The position numbers and the translations under genes were made by a program. 64,000 bases of DNA from Apostichopus japonicus (Eukaryota > Echinodermata > Holothuroidea > Aspidochirotida > Stichopodidae). Below, piece by piece: positions 62,099-64,000 of the stretch. The notes below the pieces were generated by a model. It ran no database searches. It saw only the letters and a list, made by a program, of their open reading frames with translations, and was not told the DNA's origin. The stretch spans positions 513,001 to 577,000 of the forward strand of contig NC_092575.1 of the NCBI RefSeq assembly GCF_037975245.1, in the 5' to 3' direction. Positions within the stretch are counted from its first letter, which is position 1, and each line of letters opens with the position of its first letter.

Positions 62099-63084
62099 GT
62101 AATAGGATAACCATGACATGGGAATGTCCTCCCATTCAGTTCAAAGATCAGGGGCTGGTGTTTAAGGATCAAATTAGTAACGATTTATAAATAACATCTG
62201 GAGCCTTTCATGAGAATATCAATTCCCAAATAATTGAAGCAATATTCTTGCTGTTGACATGATAGTAATATCATCATGTCCTTTGTCTTCAAGGCTGATT
62301 AATACAGTTAAGACTTATCCATTGAAAATTGTCAAATTACACTGGCCTCCTTGCACCGTCCCTTGGAGACCAATAAAACATCTTGTAATCTTGCTTATAT
62401 GTTATTGCAACTGATGGACAAAAATGCTGAGTGACTTTATATACTCTACAGTCTTGTGTGCCTGTTGCATGTAGACCTAACTGTGGTGTGACATAGCACT
62501 GTTGTACATCATGTGAGGGACACATACTGTGGTTTGTATAGTGCAAATCATCCTTTTACTATTTAGAAAAAGAATACAAAATTTGTGAATGTTTGATTTG
62601 TTTAAAATGTTTGTACAGTGAAATTCCAGAGATATGTTAACCTAATTGTATCTTCTTATCATACTATATTTAGTAACATATGGTAAAATATTCAGCTAGT
62701 GTACACTAATGACCTTGTTGGTTCTATAATTACATAACATTGCATGGGAACGAGGTGAGTCCCTCTTGCAGTTTTGTGGTAAATGTTCATTATGCACAAC
62801 ACACTATAGATGTGCATTAATCAGCATAGAATGTAAATTTACTACTCTGGGACACAAGCGTGTTTGGACACTATGACAGTAAATCATTTTCTGTCTCTGT
62901 GTATGTGTGAATGGTTTGTATTGGCAGTTAGACTGTTGCAGTGCTAAGTACTTCTATTAGTGAAGGACAAAAGATATCTCCCATTAAGTGTTAACAGAAA
63001 TCAATGTGTCATTTACACTAGGTCATACATATGTGGATTCACAATGGTGTTTGGAGGGTTAACCACAAAGATTTTGAAGTTCAG

Positions 63085-63335
63085 TTAAAGATGAGTGGCT
63101 ATTTACTATTGATATGAGGGTAATTGTCATCTATAGTAAGTTAAATAGTACAAGATTATAACAAGAATAGTTTAGAAAAGAATAACTCCCAAATATAGTA
63201 GTAAATAGTAAAGAATTCAACAAGAATAGTTTGGTAAACAACTCTCAAATGCAGTGTAATGTTAACAGACTGATGTGAGGGTAATTGACATCTATAGTAA
63301 GTTAAATATTACAAGAATGCAACAAGAATAGTTTA
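63085..63335. repeat. diverged repeats of 60 to 180 bp
   Basis: GAGGGTAATTGTCATCTATA, GTAAGTTAAATAGTACAAGA and AACAAGAATAGTTTAG recur at about 63116, 63200 (part) and 63277. Confidence 0.8.
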
Positions 63336-64000
63336 GCTTTGTGTAATAGACGTTACAATTCCACAGCTTGCAGTAGCTGTAGGGTACAAGTATGACAACA
63401 GTTTGTATCATGCATGCACAGTATCAGAATGGAGAACACTTAACTTAGCAAGCAATGGCTATCATACATGTATGTATTTATATAATGTCTGCAGTTGTTT
63501 TCAGCCATAAATAACATGAGACCTTGTACAAGGAGTTCCAGAAGGGGCCAGACATGTCAAAGCAAGTACATGAGTTTACATTTGGTCTGGCTAGTGGAGG
63601 GGCTCAGTTATTTGCAGGGGTCGAAAGTTGAGATAAATCTAAGAAGAAGCTAAACATTATTTTCCATTTTTGTAATAGATATATTTGTAGAAGATAAGAG
63701 TGGATTAGTCTGCTTATCTTGTAAGGTCAGCTTGAGAACTAAATATACATCATTTATTCAAACTAGGATAAATAACCTCTGCTGCTTGCATTTGGTTTGC
63801 TTCCAACATAAATAATTAACAGGCTACTACTGTATGTAGAGGCTGTGTTAAAGAGGTGCGTTAGATTGCCAGCACTGAAAGTAATACAAAGTCACTTTTA
63901 AAGAGACATGTACATTATAGCATGTGAGAGAGTACAGACTGTATCAGGAGGACCAGAGTATGAAATATACTTCAAGTCATGTATAGACCGTATCAGGTGG

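Larger units (their letters stand above)
46610..64000 (+). other. presumed first intron of the AUTS2-like gene
   Basis: 17.4 kb with no exon I can support on either strand. It contains numerous tandem repeats (listed separately), LINE and SINE fragments, a GGA run at 53412-53434 and several G/C runs. A pyrimidine-rich dispersed repeat with CTTACCTG, then CTCC, then TAGTGAATTG appears in at least three places (about 47596, 54496, 58930). Confidence 0.6.

Noticed and set aside
60859-62172. Longest open frame in the window (437 codons, minus strand)
   Set aside because: It coincides with the 21-bp minisatellite. The unit is a multiple of three and open in most frames, the peptide is a mere repeat, and no splice or family signal is present.
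1-64000. CRISPR arrays, prokaryotic operons, riboswitches, intact tRNA or rRNA genes
   Set aside because: The direct repeats have no unique spacers of constant length, genes are intron-rich, and only tRNA-derived SINE heads were seen.

Overview
The window looks like nuclear DNA of a marine invertebrate, most likely a deuterostome such as an echinoderm. The sequence is AT-rich, genes are split into many short exons with GT-AG introns of 0.1 to 7 kb, tandem repeats and non-autonomous hAT elements are abundant, and the gene families present (HNK-1-type sulfotransferase, AUTS2, TAP-like ABCB transporter, SVOP) are typical of that group. The species is an inference; no taxon-specific marker was tested. 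There is no sign of prokaryotic organisation.

Layout. (1) 1-2620, plus strand: a 27/28-bp minisatellite, then the last two exons of a matrix-metalloproteinase-type gene encoding the end of its hemopexin domain. (2) 5677-21806, minus strand: a complete-looking 15-exon SVOP-type synaptic-vesicle-2-related transporter, assembled here exon by exon with every phase agreeing (482 residues). Its 7.3-kb first intron holds, on the opposite strand, a carbohydrate sulfotransferase gene (15069-17287), an 85-bp satellite array that starts at the sulfotransferase stop codon, and several hAT elements, one with a transposase remnant. (3) 21807-27399: the shared upstream region of two divergent genes. (4) 27400-40406, plus strand: a complete 13-exon ABCB half-transporter of 805 residues with a TAPL-like extra N-terminal membrane domain. 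(5) 40407-46336: intergenic, with a tRNA-derived SINE. (6) 46337-46609, plus strand: first coding exon of an AUTS2/fibrosin-like gene; the remaining 17.4 kb is read as its first intron, filled with minisatellites and transposon fragments.

The most unusual feature is a recurring pattern rather than one gene. In three different genes, tandem duplications have captured splice junctions. A 57-bp unit copies a hemopexin exon end with its splice donor, a 36-bp unit copies the ABCB exon 5 end with its donor, a 50-bp unit copies the SVOP exon 11 end with its donor, and older two-copy duplications carry the ABCB exon 6 donor and exon 10 acceptor. The 57- and 36-bp units are multiples of three and free of stops, so each extra copy could lengthen the protein in frame if a later donor were used. 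Other arrays also sit just inside introns. Exon limits were worked out by hand from splice signals, phase continuity and remembered family sequences; no search or alignment program was run.
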